From positions 496,001-560,000 of the forward strand of contig JACKAE010000002.1 of the NCBI GenBank assembly GCA_020635205.1: DNA of 64,000 bases, read 5' to 3'. Below are positions 44,077 to 53,310 of the stretch, one piece after another. The notes beneath the pieces were generated by a model. It did not search any database, was not told the origin of the DNA, and worked only from the letters and a program-made list of their open reading frames with translations. The position numbers and the translations under genes are program-made. This DNA is from Ignavibacteria bacterium (lineage in GTDB: Bacteria > Bacteroidota > Ignavibacteria > OLB7). Numbering within the stretch: the stretch's first letter is position 1; every line of letters begins with the position of its first letter.

Positions 44077-45621
44077 ATGAAACGACAGATACTTCTCCTC
44101 GCTCCTCTCATCGTGATTCCAACATTTCTTTCGGCTCAGCAATTTCTGCTTCAGGGTGAGGATACTCCCCCTTGGAAGTCGGATGTTAGTTTTATCCTTC
44201 CCGGGCACGACAACAGCTTTTGGTTCTTTGGGATTCGATATACCAGCTTTGAGGTACACGATGCCGACAGTCGCATTCTGATAAGTCGGCTCGACTATAA
44301 GGGGAACGTTCTCATGCGCAGTGGGCTATCTGGTAGGTTCGTTAGTGACGTTGTTCAATTAAATAGTGGAGATTTTATTCTGAGTGTAGATGGACCAGGC
44401 ATTATCCGCTGTGATTCGACGGGGCAAATAAAGTGGGGGATGAAGTGGACAGATTCTACCGATCCATCGAGTGCAGTTAATTATGTACACGCAATGGTTC
44501 TCAGCGACGATTCAACACTCTTCATGCTCAGGAATTTGCGTTCGGACTTATCTCTCTACAAACTTTCAACTAACGGTGAAGTACTCAGTGGGAAAATGCT
44601 CAATGTTGAGAAGTCCAATTTCCACAAGATGTTGGCAACAGACGATGGGGGAGTTCTGATCCTGGCAAGTCAACTCAACATCTCTGGTCCTATGAGGAGC
44701 GTGATTCTCGTCCGAACCAATGAGGAAGGAGAAGTAATTTGGAAGAAGCATTACAGTATCCCAAATCTCTTCGGTATGAATGACATTGCGATTCGCGACA
44801 ACGGCAACATCGTTTTCTTCGGCTCTACTCTAAATTTGTTTGCAGCTGCAATCCTTATCGAGTTTGATCCACTTGGAGACCCGATCCGATCTACTGCCTA
44901 CACATCCCTTGGCTTTATTCGCGATGGCCGTATTGCCTTGACTGATACCGACACCTATCTGTTTGCTTCTTCTTCTGACGATAGTGGTTGGCATGCCTCT
45001 GTTACTCGAGTTGATAGCTTAGGTCTGGTCGTCTCGGCTTACGATTACGGTGAGACAGATAAGGGAAAGCTGACACTCGGCATTATTACTACTCCCGAAG
45101 GATTCGTTGCCGCTGCAATTGCGGGGGGTGGGTTTCCATACTTCATTGTGGAGAGGGGTGTTGACGAAGGGTGCGATGCCTACCGGCGAGAGTTTACGTC
45201 GACTGCTGCTGCACACGAGGCAACTCCAGTTAATATCAGTGTTGCTGAAAATCCGTTAGAGTGGAGCCTGAAGCCAATGTCGGTGCTTCCCCTTAGTGTT
45301 GACCTGTTAACCCGGCGCTATCTCTGCCAGCCAAGTGGTGTCGACGAGTACTCAACAGTTGGGGAGAGGGGGAGCAAAGAGCGAATCCTCTGTCGTCGTG
45401 GGGAAGGTATCACGCTTCCGTTGGGGACGTTCGCTCGTGTGGAGCGCGTTCTCTTCTACGATCTGCTCGGACAATTACAGGCAGAACTTTCAGGAGAAAA
45501 CGTGTTGACAGGTTCAGATGGTACGTGTCATCTGAAGCTACCACCTGAAGTTCTCGGCTACGCTCAAGTTGTGGTAGAGAGAGGAAGCGAGCGCAGCCTG
45601 TTTTCGTTGCTGGTAGAGTGA
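44077..45621 (+). CDS. Exported beta-propeller-like protein with degenerate C-terminal tail
   Basis: The 514-residue protein has a signal peptide ending FLSAQ. It shows repeats of about 50 residues with small and aromatic hydrophobic pairs plus Asp-Gly turns (LNSGDFILSVDG, TDDGGVLILASQ, RDNGNIVFFGST, TTPEGFVAAAIA), the look of a delta-60 or Kelch-like beta-propeller. The C-terminal 90 residues are beta-rich (VLFYDLLGQLQAEL) like a T9SS-type tail, but lack the PNP start. It is probably surface-exposed. The function is unknown. MITE-like element copy 1 follows. Confidence 0.72.
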   Translation: MKRQILLLAPLIVIPTFLSAQQFLLQGEDTPPWKSDVSFILPGHDNSFWFFGIRYTSFEVHDADSRILISRLDYKGNVLMRSGLSGRFVSDVVQLNSGDFILSVDGPGIIRCDSTGQIKWGMKWTDSTDPSSAVNYVHAMVLSDDSTLFMLRNLRSDLSLYKLSTNGEVLSGKMLNVEKSNFHKMLATDDGGVLILASQLNISGPMRSVILVRTNEEGEVIWKKHYSIPNLFGMNDIAIRDNGNIVFFGSTLNLFAAAILIEFDPLGDPIRSTAYTSLGFIRDGRIALTDTDTYLFASSSDDSGWHASVTRVDSLGLVVSAYDYGETDKGKLTLGIITTPEGFVAAAIAGGGFPYFIVERGVDEGCDAYRREFTSTAAAHEATPVNISVAENPLEWSLKPMSVLPLSVDLLTRRYLCQPSGVDEYSTVGERGSKERILCRRGEGITLPLGTFARVERVLFYDLLGQLQAELSGENVLTGSDGTCHLKLPPEVLGYAQVVVERGSERSLFSLLVE

Positions 45622-45693
45622 TTGGGGCAATCTGATCCAAGCGAAGGCAAGAAATCAGCAAAGAAGAGAATAGAGCCGCACTTACGAAACAGC

Positions 45694-45975
45694 TTAGAGC
45701 GTGTTGACAATCCCGATGTCCAGAAGGGACGCACCGCTGGTGCTCCACGGCAGAGGTATCGTCGGATTCCTCGCGCTCACGCACGAGGCTACCAACCGAC
45801 GGTCGCTCTGCGACGTGACAAAATCATTACCTAAGAGCCGCAGCGCGGCGATCTGTTGGTAGCCTGGAGCGGAAGCTCCGGGCACTGGGAGCCAAGCGAG
45901 AGTGTAGCTCCAGAGGAGCGATCCTCCATCGTGGGTAGAGCGTTCAGCTCATTGTCAATTGTCAACACGCTCTAA
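45694..45975. mobile_element. 282-bp MITE-like element with perfect 18-bp terminal inverted repeats, copy 1
   Basis: TTAGAGCGTGTTGACAAT at 45694-45711 is the exact reverse complement of 45958-45975. A second element of exactly 282 bp lies at 52792-53073, aligned without gaps and by eye about 31 mismatches apart (about 89% identity). The outer TTA/TAA suggests a TA target duplication. No transposase frame is inside, so it is non-autonomous and needs a transposase from elsewhere. The interior holds GAGCGGAAGCTC and GAGGAGCGATCCTC palindromes. It fills most of the 408-base gap between the genes at 45621 and 46030. Confidence 0.9.
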
Positions 45976-46029
45976 TGTGATTGGCTGTGTAGAGAGTGCT
46001 CACCTTTGCGAACCAAGAAACAACATCAT

Positions 46030-48273
46030 CTATTCTTGTTGCGAAGAAAAGGCTAACCGCATCCGTGCTCCGAGGAAAAACTCTCTTCCTTCTGCCGGCC
46101 CCCATCCGATTGATCCATCTGGAATTCGTTCTCCGATCTGTACTAAGGGCATCGTGGCACTCTGCGTAATGTCGAGAGCGTTCAGAACGCCGGTGAAGAG
46201 AGCAAACTGACCGAACTGCTTTTCGACCCGACCGTTTAGTAGGACGTGTACTGGAGACTCAGTTCTGCCATTGACTTCGTATGGAAGGGGCTGCGCTCCA
46301 ATCAGACTTCCCCAACTTTCAACGGTCAACCCAATGTTTTCTTCGACCCAGTTCAAAGCACCGTCAACATTTAGTTGTGGACTGAAGGGGAGGCGTTCCC
46401 ACTCTCCATTGTTGGACATCAAGCGGTAGTCGATCAGTGCAACAGCTATCGAAGCACTCCACCCTCCCGCAATACTCGCCCGAGTTTGCCACTCAAGACC
46501 AATTAAGCGGGCTGGTTCGGTACTGTTTTGATAGAAGAGAGTACCCGTTGCAAGTGAATCGGTGTTGGCAACCAACTTGTTCTCAATGCGGGTGTAGTAG
46601 AAGTTGAGATTCCCGCTTGCTGCTATAGATGTGTTTAGTGACCAAGTCCAGGTGACATCGTAGTTCAAAGTGAGTGACTGTTCGTAGTTGATGTCGTTGT
46701 TTGGCTGCCACCTCAACGATCCAATCAACGCCCGATAATCTTCATCGAACGTTGCTTCCCCCTTAAAGCCGTTGCCAGCCATCAGTCGCATGCTGACGGC
46801 ATCTGAAAAAGTGTAGCGTAGCGATCCGCGAGGTGAGAGAAGAAGGCCAGCGTTGGAGTGCTGATCTGCGCGAAGGCTTCCCAGCAGAGTCCACTTGGTT
46901 CCAAGTGAGACTACATCTTGTGCGAAGAGAGAAAATATCTGGTTGCTGTAGTCGATGCCGTTCAGGTTCTCACCTTCGAGTTGGTCAGCACGAGCCTGTA
47001 CTCCGACTTGATAGTCATGTCCTTCAGACAGGTCTCTCCAAATTCCTTCACCGTAAAAGATGCTCTGGCCTCCCTCCAGTAGATTCAAATCGAACTCTCC
47101 GTTAACACCAAACCGGGAAAAGCCTCCCCGCAATGTGATCTCCCCACTCTCTCCAACAAGTCGAGAAAGAGTTGCAATGCCGTTAACTTGATTCAACTGT
47201 AAGTGGTGCTGATAGTTGTCAACTTCCGATTGTTCAAGAGAACCCGTTCGTTCCTCTACCCCCCCTAAAAGGGTGGCAATCAATTCGGTTCGATTATCGA
47301 GAAGTGCGTTTGCTTTTACCATCCCAGAAAGCCGACGGTAATCTCGGATAAGTTGATTCCCACCATCTTCAACTGAAAGTGCGTGATCGTTAAACGAACC
47401 GAACAGTGCGATACCTACATCCCCAAGCAAACCGGTGTAGCCAGCATTTAGGTCATACTGATCGGGAGAGCTACTCTCTCCCAAAACGTTAGCCGATACG
47501 TTTAGCTCTGGCTCCTCGGTTGGGACTCGGGTTTGCAAGTCAACAATGCCGGAGATTGCACCGTTGCCGTAGCGTCCGCTGGATGCCCCCTCGGCAATCT
47601 GAATCGTCTGAAGTGCATGGGAGGGGATCAAACTCATTCCGAAAAAGGTTCCAAGCCCACTCAGTAGGGGAGTCCCATCAAGTAGAATGCCAACTCGCGT
47701 TGGTTCTAATCCTCGCAGACTAATCGTTCCCGCATTATCTATCGTGTTGATTGTTCTACCTGACGTACAGGAACTATAGCGTCGCAGCGATTCGACGGGG
47801 GAGGGAGTGAAGGGGGCATGTTGCTGCACTTCCTCGCGGATCGATTCAACACGGCAACAGCCATCTTCTACAGATCGACTTCTCCGAACGCCTGTGATTT
47901 CTGCAACGGGTGTGAACGTTTCCAGAGGGAAGAGATAGACCACCACGACGCTATCGTTATCACCACAACGAAGGAGCATCGGTTCATAGCCAATCGAGCG
48001 AATTTGTAGGGATAGATTCTGCGCTGTACCTGTTGTCAGAACAATTTTCCCTTCGGAGTCTGTTGCTCCACCTATTGCAAGTGCAATCGATTCGCCATTC
48101 AGGTCAATACCAAAAATCTGTACTTCAGCCCCAGGAATCGGTTCGTCGGATTGACTGTCGAGAACAATTGCTTGAATTGTGCGGACTGTATCTACCTGCG
48201 CTTGGAGAAAGAGTGGTGCAATAACTAACGAGAAGAATATCTCCCCTGCTATCATGTAATGTTTGAATCTCAT
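46030..48273 (-). CDS. TonB-dependent receptor with cysteine-rich plug
   Basis: The 747-residue protein has a signal peptide ending LFLQAQ, a carboxypeptidase-regulatory-like domain (about 28-115), a plug (about 125-235) with ISLRGLEPTRVGILLDGTPL, then a 22-strand-type barrel that ends with a Phe-rich strand (REFFLGARMRLAF). The plug contains an adjacent Cys139-Cys140 pair and Cys169 in SSCTSG, which is unusual and points to metal or metal-chelate capture, though the ligand is not known. It takes up its substrate across the outer membrane with TonB energy. No ABC transporter or TonB gene is adjacent. Confidence 0.92.
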   Translation of the reverse strand: MRFKHYMIAGEIFFSLVIAPLFLQAQVDTVRTIQAIVLDSQSDEPIPGAEVQIFGIDLNGESIALAIGGATDSEGKIVLTTGTAQNLSLQIRSIGYEPMLLRCGDNDSVVVVYLFPLETFTPVAEITGVRRSRSVEDGCCRVESIREEVQQHAPFTPSPVESLRRYSSCTSGRTINTIDNAGTISLRGLEPTRVGILLDGTPLLSGLGTFFGMSLIPSHALQTIQIAEGASSGRYGNGAISGIVDLQTRVPTEEPELNVSANVLGESSSPDQYDLNAGYTGLLGDVGIALFGSFNDHALSVEDGGNQLIRDYRRLSGMVKANALLDNRTELIATLLGGVEERTGSLEQSEVDNYQHHLQLNQVNGIATLSRLVGESGEITLRGGFSRFGVNGEFDLNLLEGGQSIFYGEGIWRDLSEGHDYQVGVQARADQLEGENLNGIDYSNQIFSLFAQDVVSLGTKWTLLGSLRADQHSNAGLLLSPRGSLRYTFSDAVSMRLMAGNGFKGEATFDEDYRALIGSLRWQPNNDINYEQSLTLNYDVTWTWSLNTSIAASGNLNFYYTRIENKLVANTDSLATGTLFYQNSTEPARLIGLEWQTRASIAGGWSASIAVALIDYRLMSNNGEWERLPFSPQLNVDGALNWVEENIGLTVESWGSLIGAQPLPYEVNGRTESPVHVLLNGRVEKQFGQFALFTGVLNALDITQSATMPLVQIGERIPDGSIGWGPAEGREFFLGARMRLAFSSQQE

Positions 48274-48544
48274 TAGTCAGGCGAGTGGGTTATTGTCTTT
48301 CGATAGTGTCACGATAGTGAGTAGTACGGACAGTGTAATAGCTTCCGCCAACTGGTAGTGATGAGAGATAAATACAAAAATCATACTGCAGGAATATAGG
48401 GCAATTCGTTTACACCAGAGGCTTGGATAATCTCGACAGGATTTATTGAGCCGAAATTCCTGATATTTGTCTCTTCAACATCACACAGGAGCATCTCCAC
48501 CATTGAAGAGATGCCAACTATCAACCAATTTACCAAGGTGTGCT

Positions 48545-49172
48545 ATGAAGTGTGTCGCTCTAAATTGTGACTGCATTGTTTGTATTGACGGTTTCTTCCC
48601 AAGCACAAGAACTTGAATCTGGAAATACCGGTCTGATTTTTGAGATTGTCGGCTTCGGGCAGTTCGGGCTTTCTGGAAACCTTGCAGGTAGCACAACACT
48701 TGTCCCCATGTCCCTACCACAAGAGACGATCTTTGATGAACTACTTAGTGGCCTTCACTTTCCAGTCTATGGAATCGGTGTTAAGACTTTTGTGACCGAT
48801 AATTTTGTTATCCGTGGCAAACTTGGATTGAACTATAGTTCGGAAACAAGTAGAACTCCCGGCTTCGAATATCATTTCCCAATGGCAGACCCCGCTTCTG
48901 GATATGTTGATGGAATACTTAGCTATTCAAACGGAGTAAAACTACTGGTTCAGAGGATGCCCAACGGTCAAGGAGAAGTTCAACGTTTATGTTCGGTTCT
49001 CGGTGCTGAGTTTCTTCCGTAGGATAACATTAGCTTCGGTGCTGAGTATGTGCTGGGCATCTCAACGACATCTACAAGCACAAAAGTGGGAGACGAGGTA
49101 ACCGACGGTTCGAGTTCTACAAATATCGGTACAGGGAACTTCGCAGTTCGTGCAACCTTCTACGTCAAGTAG
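48545..49172 (+). pseudogene. Decayed outer-membrane beta-barrel protein gene
   Basis: An OMP beta-barrel-type protein can be read across frames. The signal peptide (MKCVAL...VTALFVLTVSSQAQ) needs one base removed in the AAA run near 48562. The central part (GFGQFGLSGN, YGIGVKTFVTDNFVIRGKLG) is intact. A segment SKTTGSEDAQRS...TFMFG is in another frame near 48930-49000. The terminal part GAEFLP is followed by an in-frame TAG at 49020-49022, and then DNISFGAEYVLG ... VRATFYVK continues to 49172. One stop and about three frameshifts make a functional product unlikely. Confidence 0.8.
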
Positions 49173-49365
49173 AACTCTCTGCTATTGCATGAAGACGAGG
49201 TCTTATCGATTCAAGACCTCAACGATTATCAATGAATTGTTGAGTTTCCACTTGTTTTGAAAGAACTTTTCAATACAGTATGTTTTACAGTACTGGCATA
49301 CGTCGGTATAATCAACCATCATCCTTCAGCACCAATATCTATCCTCAAAAAACCATAGAAGGGTT

Positions 49366-50316
49366 ATGACAAAAAAGCGTGGCACGCAATCTGCATCCGG
49401 TGATTCTCCGGAAGATAAACCGCAGCGAACTCCCCACCCTCGCCAGTGGCAACCAGAGGAGGATCGGCTGATACGGAAGTGGTATTCGAAGAAAGGCTCT
49501 CCATACCTTGAGACATTGCTCGATAGAACCAGGGCGGCAATCCAGAGTCGAGCCGAAAAGCTCGGTGTTCCTGGAACTATCCGTCCTTGGACGAATAAAG
49601 AAGAGGTTTTCATCAAGCATAACTACGGTAAGCGAACTGCTATTGAAATCGCACGACGACTTGGCAGAACCGAGCAGAGTGTGAGGGGGAAACTTCACAT
49701 TATGGGGCTTACCGGCCCAGCCAGCCGCACTTGGACGCCAGATGAATTGAAGTACCTAAAAAAGCATTACGGTAAACTACGGTCGCAGGAGATTGCGGAG
49801 AAGCTCGCGAGGAGCGTGGATGCGGTAGAGATCAAGGCAGGGCGAATCGGTCTGGCTCGCAAGAACTATGTGTTGAACGATAAGGAGAAGAAGTGGGTAG
49901 TAGAACATCTCGGCAAGATATCCTACCTCAACATGGCGAAGCAATTTGGTGTGAGTTCGCAAGTGATCCAAGATATTGCCCACGCAAATGGCTACCGTCC
50001 AAAACCTGATATGCGACCTTGGACCGAGCCTGACATTGAGTTCATAAAAAAGAATTACGGTAAAATGCCCCGCAAACGCATTGCCGAAGCTTTGGGGCGC
50101 ACAGTAAACACAGTGCAGGATCGAGCCTGCAAATTGGGGTTGACTAAGAAGCGGATGGAAGATCGTCCTTGGACAAAAGATGAGGAGAAGAAGCTGGAAG
50201 CACTTCTGGGGAGCAAAAGTCGAAGGGAAATCGCGAAGGAACTGCTAAGACCGGTGAGTTCAGTTTCGAGCAAAATTGAGATGATGGGATTAGGTAAAAC
50301 AAAGAAGAAGCGATAA
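49366..50316 (+). CDS. Protein of six tandem Myb/SANT-like DNA-binding units
   Basis: The 316-residue protein has six repeats of about 47-50 residues, starting near residues 26, 73, 121, 168, 217 and 267. Each has a Trp near its start (W28, W75, W123, W219, W269; the fourth has Leu170), then a pattern E..FIKKNYG, an EIA..LGRT turn and a SV..KA..LGL recognition-like helix, the form of a three-helix Myb/SANT/homeodomain-like fold. It is basic, with a Lys-rich tail, and has no signal peptide. It probably binds DNA at several places. It lies in the repeat-rich zone next to a pseudogene. The function is unknown. Confidence 0.82.
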   Translation: MTKKRGTQSASGDSPEDKPQRTPHPRQWQPEEDRLIRKWYSKKGSPYLETLLDRTRAAIQSRAEKLGVPGTIRPWTNKEEVFIKHNYGKRTAIEIARRLGRTEQSVRGKLHIMGLTGPASRTWTPDELKYLKKHYGKLRSQEIAEKLARSVDAVEIKAGRIGLARKNYVLNDKEKKWVVEHLGKISYLNMAKQFGVSSQVIQDIAHANGYRPKPDMRPWTEPDIEFIKKNYGKMPRKRIAEALGRTVNTVQDRACKLGLTKKRMEDRPWTKDEEKKLEALLGSKSRREIAKELLRPVSSVSSKIEMMGLGKTKKKR

Positions 50317-50455
50317 TGTATGTGGCTTACCTCTAATCGATGTTTTGTTGGGGAGTGAGGTATTGCAGCCGATAGGAAGACCTTCCTTCAACTACGTGTA
50401 GCTCACTAATCCTCCTCTCCCCTTTGTAGTTACGTATCACAAGAGTCTTGTATAG

Positions 50456-50803
50456 ATGAAAACCATGGAAAGAGAAATAGGAGAAGATCGTTACAGTGAT
50501 CCCTTCGTTCGTATTCTGGAACTCTACATCCTCAAAGCAGTAGGGTCGCTGACGAAGGAAGATGAGCAGGCAATGAAGCAGCTCACTCCCGAGCTACAGA
50601 GCATCTACGGCATTAATGCTGGCTGGCAAAGGATTGTCGAAGAGGTGATGGAATTTCCGCGAGAAGCTCCGGACGAAATTCGTTCGCTCTGGCTTGAACG
50701 GAAAAAGGAAGTTGCAGAGACTGAGGGACGGAGGCTCTATCCCGAAGAGTTTGCACGTGAGTTTGCAGACCAATGTTTTGATGGTGCAGAGGAAGAAGAG
50801 TAA
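50456..50803 (+). CDS. Small acidic hypothetical protein
   Basis: The 115-residue protein is helical and acidic, with no membrane segment, signal peptide or motif. The middle contains KEDEQAMKQLTPELQSIYG and a Glu-rich end (FDGAEEEE). It is probably a real gene because codon use matches the neighbourhood and it is in an otherwise empty stretch. It follows the Myb-like gene by 140 bases; nothing links them. Confidence 0.6.
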   Translation: MKTMEREIGEDRYSDPFVRILELYILKAVGSLTKEDEQAMKQLTPELQSIYGINAGWQRIVEEVMEFPREAPDEIRSLWLERKKEVAETEGRRLYPEEFAREFADQCFDGAEEEE

Positions 50804-50964
50804 TCCGCGCAGAGCTTCTGGTGGGTGAAGTTCTAAGTTGATAGGTGTAAACTATACTGCCGGACAATCGGTTTGCGAGAGAATGCGATAACACATCCCA
50901 GTGTCGTTTAGGAACTTGTCTGAATTGTTTCCTCACTACTCCCCTCTAAATCAAATCCTATCGA

Positions 50965-51120
50965 ACTGCTCCCGGAGGGAGCACTCCTGATTGGCCGTGG
51001 AGAAAGCCGCAGGCTATGCTCCACGGCTATGCGCTATCTGATGTTTTCGCCCTGAAGGGGCGGCTGTGCTGGAAGCCTTGATATGGCATCTCTTCCATTC
51101 TGCCCCTTCGGGACAGCCGA
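50965..51120. repeat. Dispersed repeat B, copy 2
   Basis: This holds GCTCCCGGAGGGAGC at 50968-50982, GGCCGTGG, GCTCCACGG, GCCCTGAAGGGGC and TGCCCCTTC in the same order and spacing type as the copy at 38993-39210. It occupies part of the 536-base gap 50804-51339, which otherwise shows only the terminator at its right end. Confidence 0.65.
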
Positions 51121-51262
51121 ATCGGTGGACGTTTTTCGATGTAGACTGATATCGAAGCCAACCGTTCGTGCATATCAGAGTGTTCACGCAAGGGGCAAGG
51201 AACAACTAACTGATCTTGAAGAACTCTTTCTGTCGAAATTGCGTTGTCCGTGAGTATACAAG

Positions 51263-51306
51263 AAAGAAGTCAGAGACGAGAGTAAACTCTCTTCTCTGAC
51301 TTCTTT
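51263..51306 (-). terminator. Terminator for the fatty acid desaturase gene
   Basis: AAAGAAGTCAGAGA at 51263-51276 pairs perfectly with 51293-51306 (14 bp), and the loop contains a second short stem GAGAG/CTCTC. On the minus strand a T-rich TTCTTTCTTG follows. It lies 34 bases beyond the desaturase stop codon. Confidence 0.8.
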
Positions 51307-51339
51307 GCATCTGTTCTTAATCTTTTCTATCCTATCAGA

Positions 51340-52353
51340 TCAGACCTCTTCAAGCAGTTCTTTTTCCTGCTTGGGGAGTCCTCGGAGCGTTGAGTCATTC
51401 AACTCGGAGAATGCAGGCGTTAGATCAATAGCCTTCTCCTCATCGTTCTGAAGCTGGCGAAGTCTTCCCGGTGTTTTCGTCCGCTTTCTTACTCCGGCGG
51501 CCTCTTCATATATCCGCTTTGGTGGAGTTTTCAAGTCCCACACCAAGCCAAGCCACTTCAGCATAACCAAGCCGTAGTGGGAGAGATCAATTTCCCACCA
51601 ATAGAAGCCCTGACGTTCTGAAGCATGGTAGCGGTGGTGGTTGTTGTGCCATCCCTCCCCGAAGGTTATCAGTGCTAAGATCATACTGTTCCGGCTCTCG
51701 TCATCGGTCTCAAAACGACGACGTCCGATTTTGTGCATCAGTGAGTTGATGGTGAACGTTGCGTGGTAGAGGAGCGTTGTCGAGACAAAGAATCCCCACG
51801 TCAGTGCTTGCAGACCATTGATGCCAAGTTCTGGCGAAGTGTGAGCGAGAACCTCACCGAGAACAAACGTGAGAACTCCGAGAACAATACCCGGAACAAC
51901 ATTGTATCGTTGCAGCCAACGGATTTCAGGGTACTTAGCAAGATCACGCACACTCTCAGTATCGTATTTGTTGTATTGCTTCGATAGAATCCACCCCATG
52001 TGCGCCCAGTAGAGAGAGCGGGCAATTGGCGAGTGTATATCTTCCTCGGTATCGGAGTGACGGTGGTGGTGTCTGTGGTGTGCCGACCACCAGAGTGGGC
52101 CGTTCTGAAAACAGGTAGCACCAGCAACACCCATCAGGAATTGGAATACACGACTGGTCTTATAAGTGCGGTGGGCAAAGTAACGATGGTAGAACGCGGT
52201 GATAGAAAACATGCGGGCTGCATACAGAAGGGCGCAGAGAGCGACGGCTGTCCAACTGGCTCCTGCCCATATCACGAGCAAGCACCCGAGGTGAATAAAA
52301 ATGAAGCCACCATTCTGAATATAGTCCTTGGGTTCGAATTTGCGTTTTGCCAT
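51340..52353 (-). CDS. Acyl-CoA/acyl-lipid delta-9-type fatty acid desaturase
   Basis: The 337-residue membrane enzyme has the three His boxes of the di-iron desaturases: HRYFAH (56-61), HHRHH (92-96) and WHNNHH later. Hydrophobic segments surround the boxes. It inserts a double bond in fatty acyl chains to keep membranes fluid, with electrons from a ferredoxin or cytochrome b5. The C-terminal 70 residues are charged and lack known domains. It has a single-gene context with its own terminator. Confidence 0.93.
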   Translation of the reverse strand: MAKRKFEPKDYIQNGGFIFIHLGCLLVIWAGASWTAVALCALLYAARMFSITAFYHRYFAHRTYKTSRVFQFLMGVAGATCFQNGPLWWSAHHRHHHRHSDTEEDIHSPIARSLYWAHMGWILSKQYNKYDTESVRDLAKYPEIRWLQRYNVVPGIVLGVLTFVLGEVLAHTSPELGINGLQALTWGFFVSTTLLYHATFTINSLMHKIGRRRFETDDESRNSMILALITFGEGWHNNHHRYHASERQGFYWWEIDLSHYGLVMLKWLGLVWDLKTPPKRIYEEAAGVRKRTKTPGRLRQLQNDEEKAIDLTPAFSELNDSTLRGLPKQEKELLEEV

Positions 52354-52633
52354 TGCTCTAAGTTAATTCACACTATTCTTTTCTTCTTTCTATCGCTCAA
52401 TCAGCGATAGGGAAAACTACGCAAAGAGGAGCGTACAAATGGTGTCATTCTACTGTTATGGGTGTAACGGTGCGAAAGCGTGATTTAATATCATTTTCTA
52501 TTAGGGAAGCCATTGATCGTATCAATGCTCTAAATGTGCCATTCTGATGGTCTTTCGAAGACCGCTGGCGGGAGCACCGTAGGTAATCCCGCCGACTCAG
52601 AAGAGCAATACTCTACCCCTGTAGAATCCTTGG

Positions 52634-52740
52634 GAGACTCTTCATTCCGCTTCGCTTCATTCAGAGCGACCACTACAACGTAGAGGGTGTTGAGAACACA
52701 ACCCGATTTGGTATGCTGAGGGCTGCCAAAGCATCTCACC
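52634..52740. repeat. Dispersed repeat C, copy 2
   Basis: Modules GAGACTCTTCATTCCGC...CAGAGCGACCAC (52634-52673) and TATGCTGAGGGCTGCC...GCATCTCACC (52712-52740) are related to those at 1565-1690 but in swapped order. The reverse-strand frame of 92 residues over 52530-52808 is repeat sequence, not a gene. A palindrome GGCGGGA...TCCCGCC lies at about 52565-52592. The 957-base gap 52354-53310 contains no gene I can support. Confidence 0.55.
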
Positions 52741-52791
52741 TGAATTGTTGAGTTATACCTCGTTCCTCCACAAAACTCGAGAGACTCTTCA

Positions 52792-53073
52792 CTATAGCGT
52801 GTTGACAATCACGATTCCCAGAAGGGACGCACCGCTGGTGCTCCACGGCAGAGGTATCGTTGGATTTCTCGCGCTCACGTAGGAGGCTATCAACTGTCAG
52901 TCGCTCTGCGACGTTACAAAATTATCACCGAAGAGCCTCAGCGCGGCGAACGGTTGGTAGGCTGGAGCGGAAGCTCCGGGCAATGGGAGCCAACCGAGAG
53001 CGTAGCTCCAGAGGAGCGATCCTCCACCGAGGGTAGGGCGATTAGCTCACTGTCAATTGTCAACACACTCTAA
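52792..53073. mobile_element. 282-bp MITE-like element, copy 2
   Basis: The length is exactly 282 bp and it aligns without gaps to copy 1 at 45694-45975, in the same orientation. Its terminal repeats have drifted: CTATAGCGTGTTGACAAT on the left against ATTGTCAACACACTCTAA on the right, so this copy is older or inactive. It sits 7 kb from copy 1, between the desaturase gene and a beta-barrel gene. Confidence 0.88.
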
Positions 53074-53239
53074 TCTACGTGACAGAAGTGCAGTTGCTGA
53101 TATACGTCTTCCGGAATTGAATTTGGTATAATGAAATTGAACAATGGGTGTGGGGTGATGGGAACAGAACGGTGAGAAACCGGATCCCGTTCCCAACTAT
53201 CTGCGGTAAGGTCGTATGATTGTTGCAGATAAAAATGAG

Positions 53240-53274
53240 AAGCGAGTGGAAGTAGCTGCCACTTCCACTCGCTT
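53240..53274 (-). terminator. Terminator for the outer-membrane barrel gene
   Basis: AAGCGAGTGGAAGT at 53240-53253 pairs perfectly with ACTTCCACTCGCTT at 53261-53274 (14 bp, 7-base loop). On the minus strand CTCATTTTTATC follows. It lies 36 bases beyond the stop at 53311. Confidence 0.85.
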
Positions 53275-53310
53275 CAGAATTGCCGATCTTTTCACGTCAA
53301 GTCGTTTTTC

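Noticed and set aside
45694..45975. Intact insertion sequence
   Set aside because: Only 282 bp, with no frame that could encode a transposase; classed as MITE-like.
52530..52808. 92-residue minus-strand open frame
   Set aside because: It is made of dispersed repeat C and part of the MITE; the peptide (ending ...SSESAGLPT) is typical of translated intergenic repeat.
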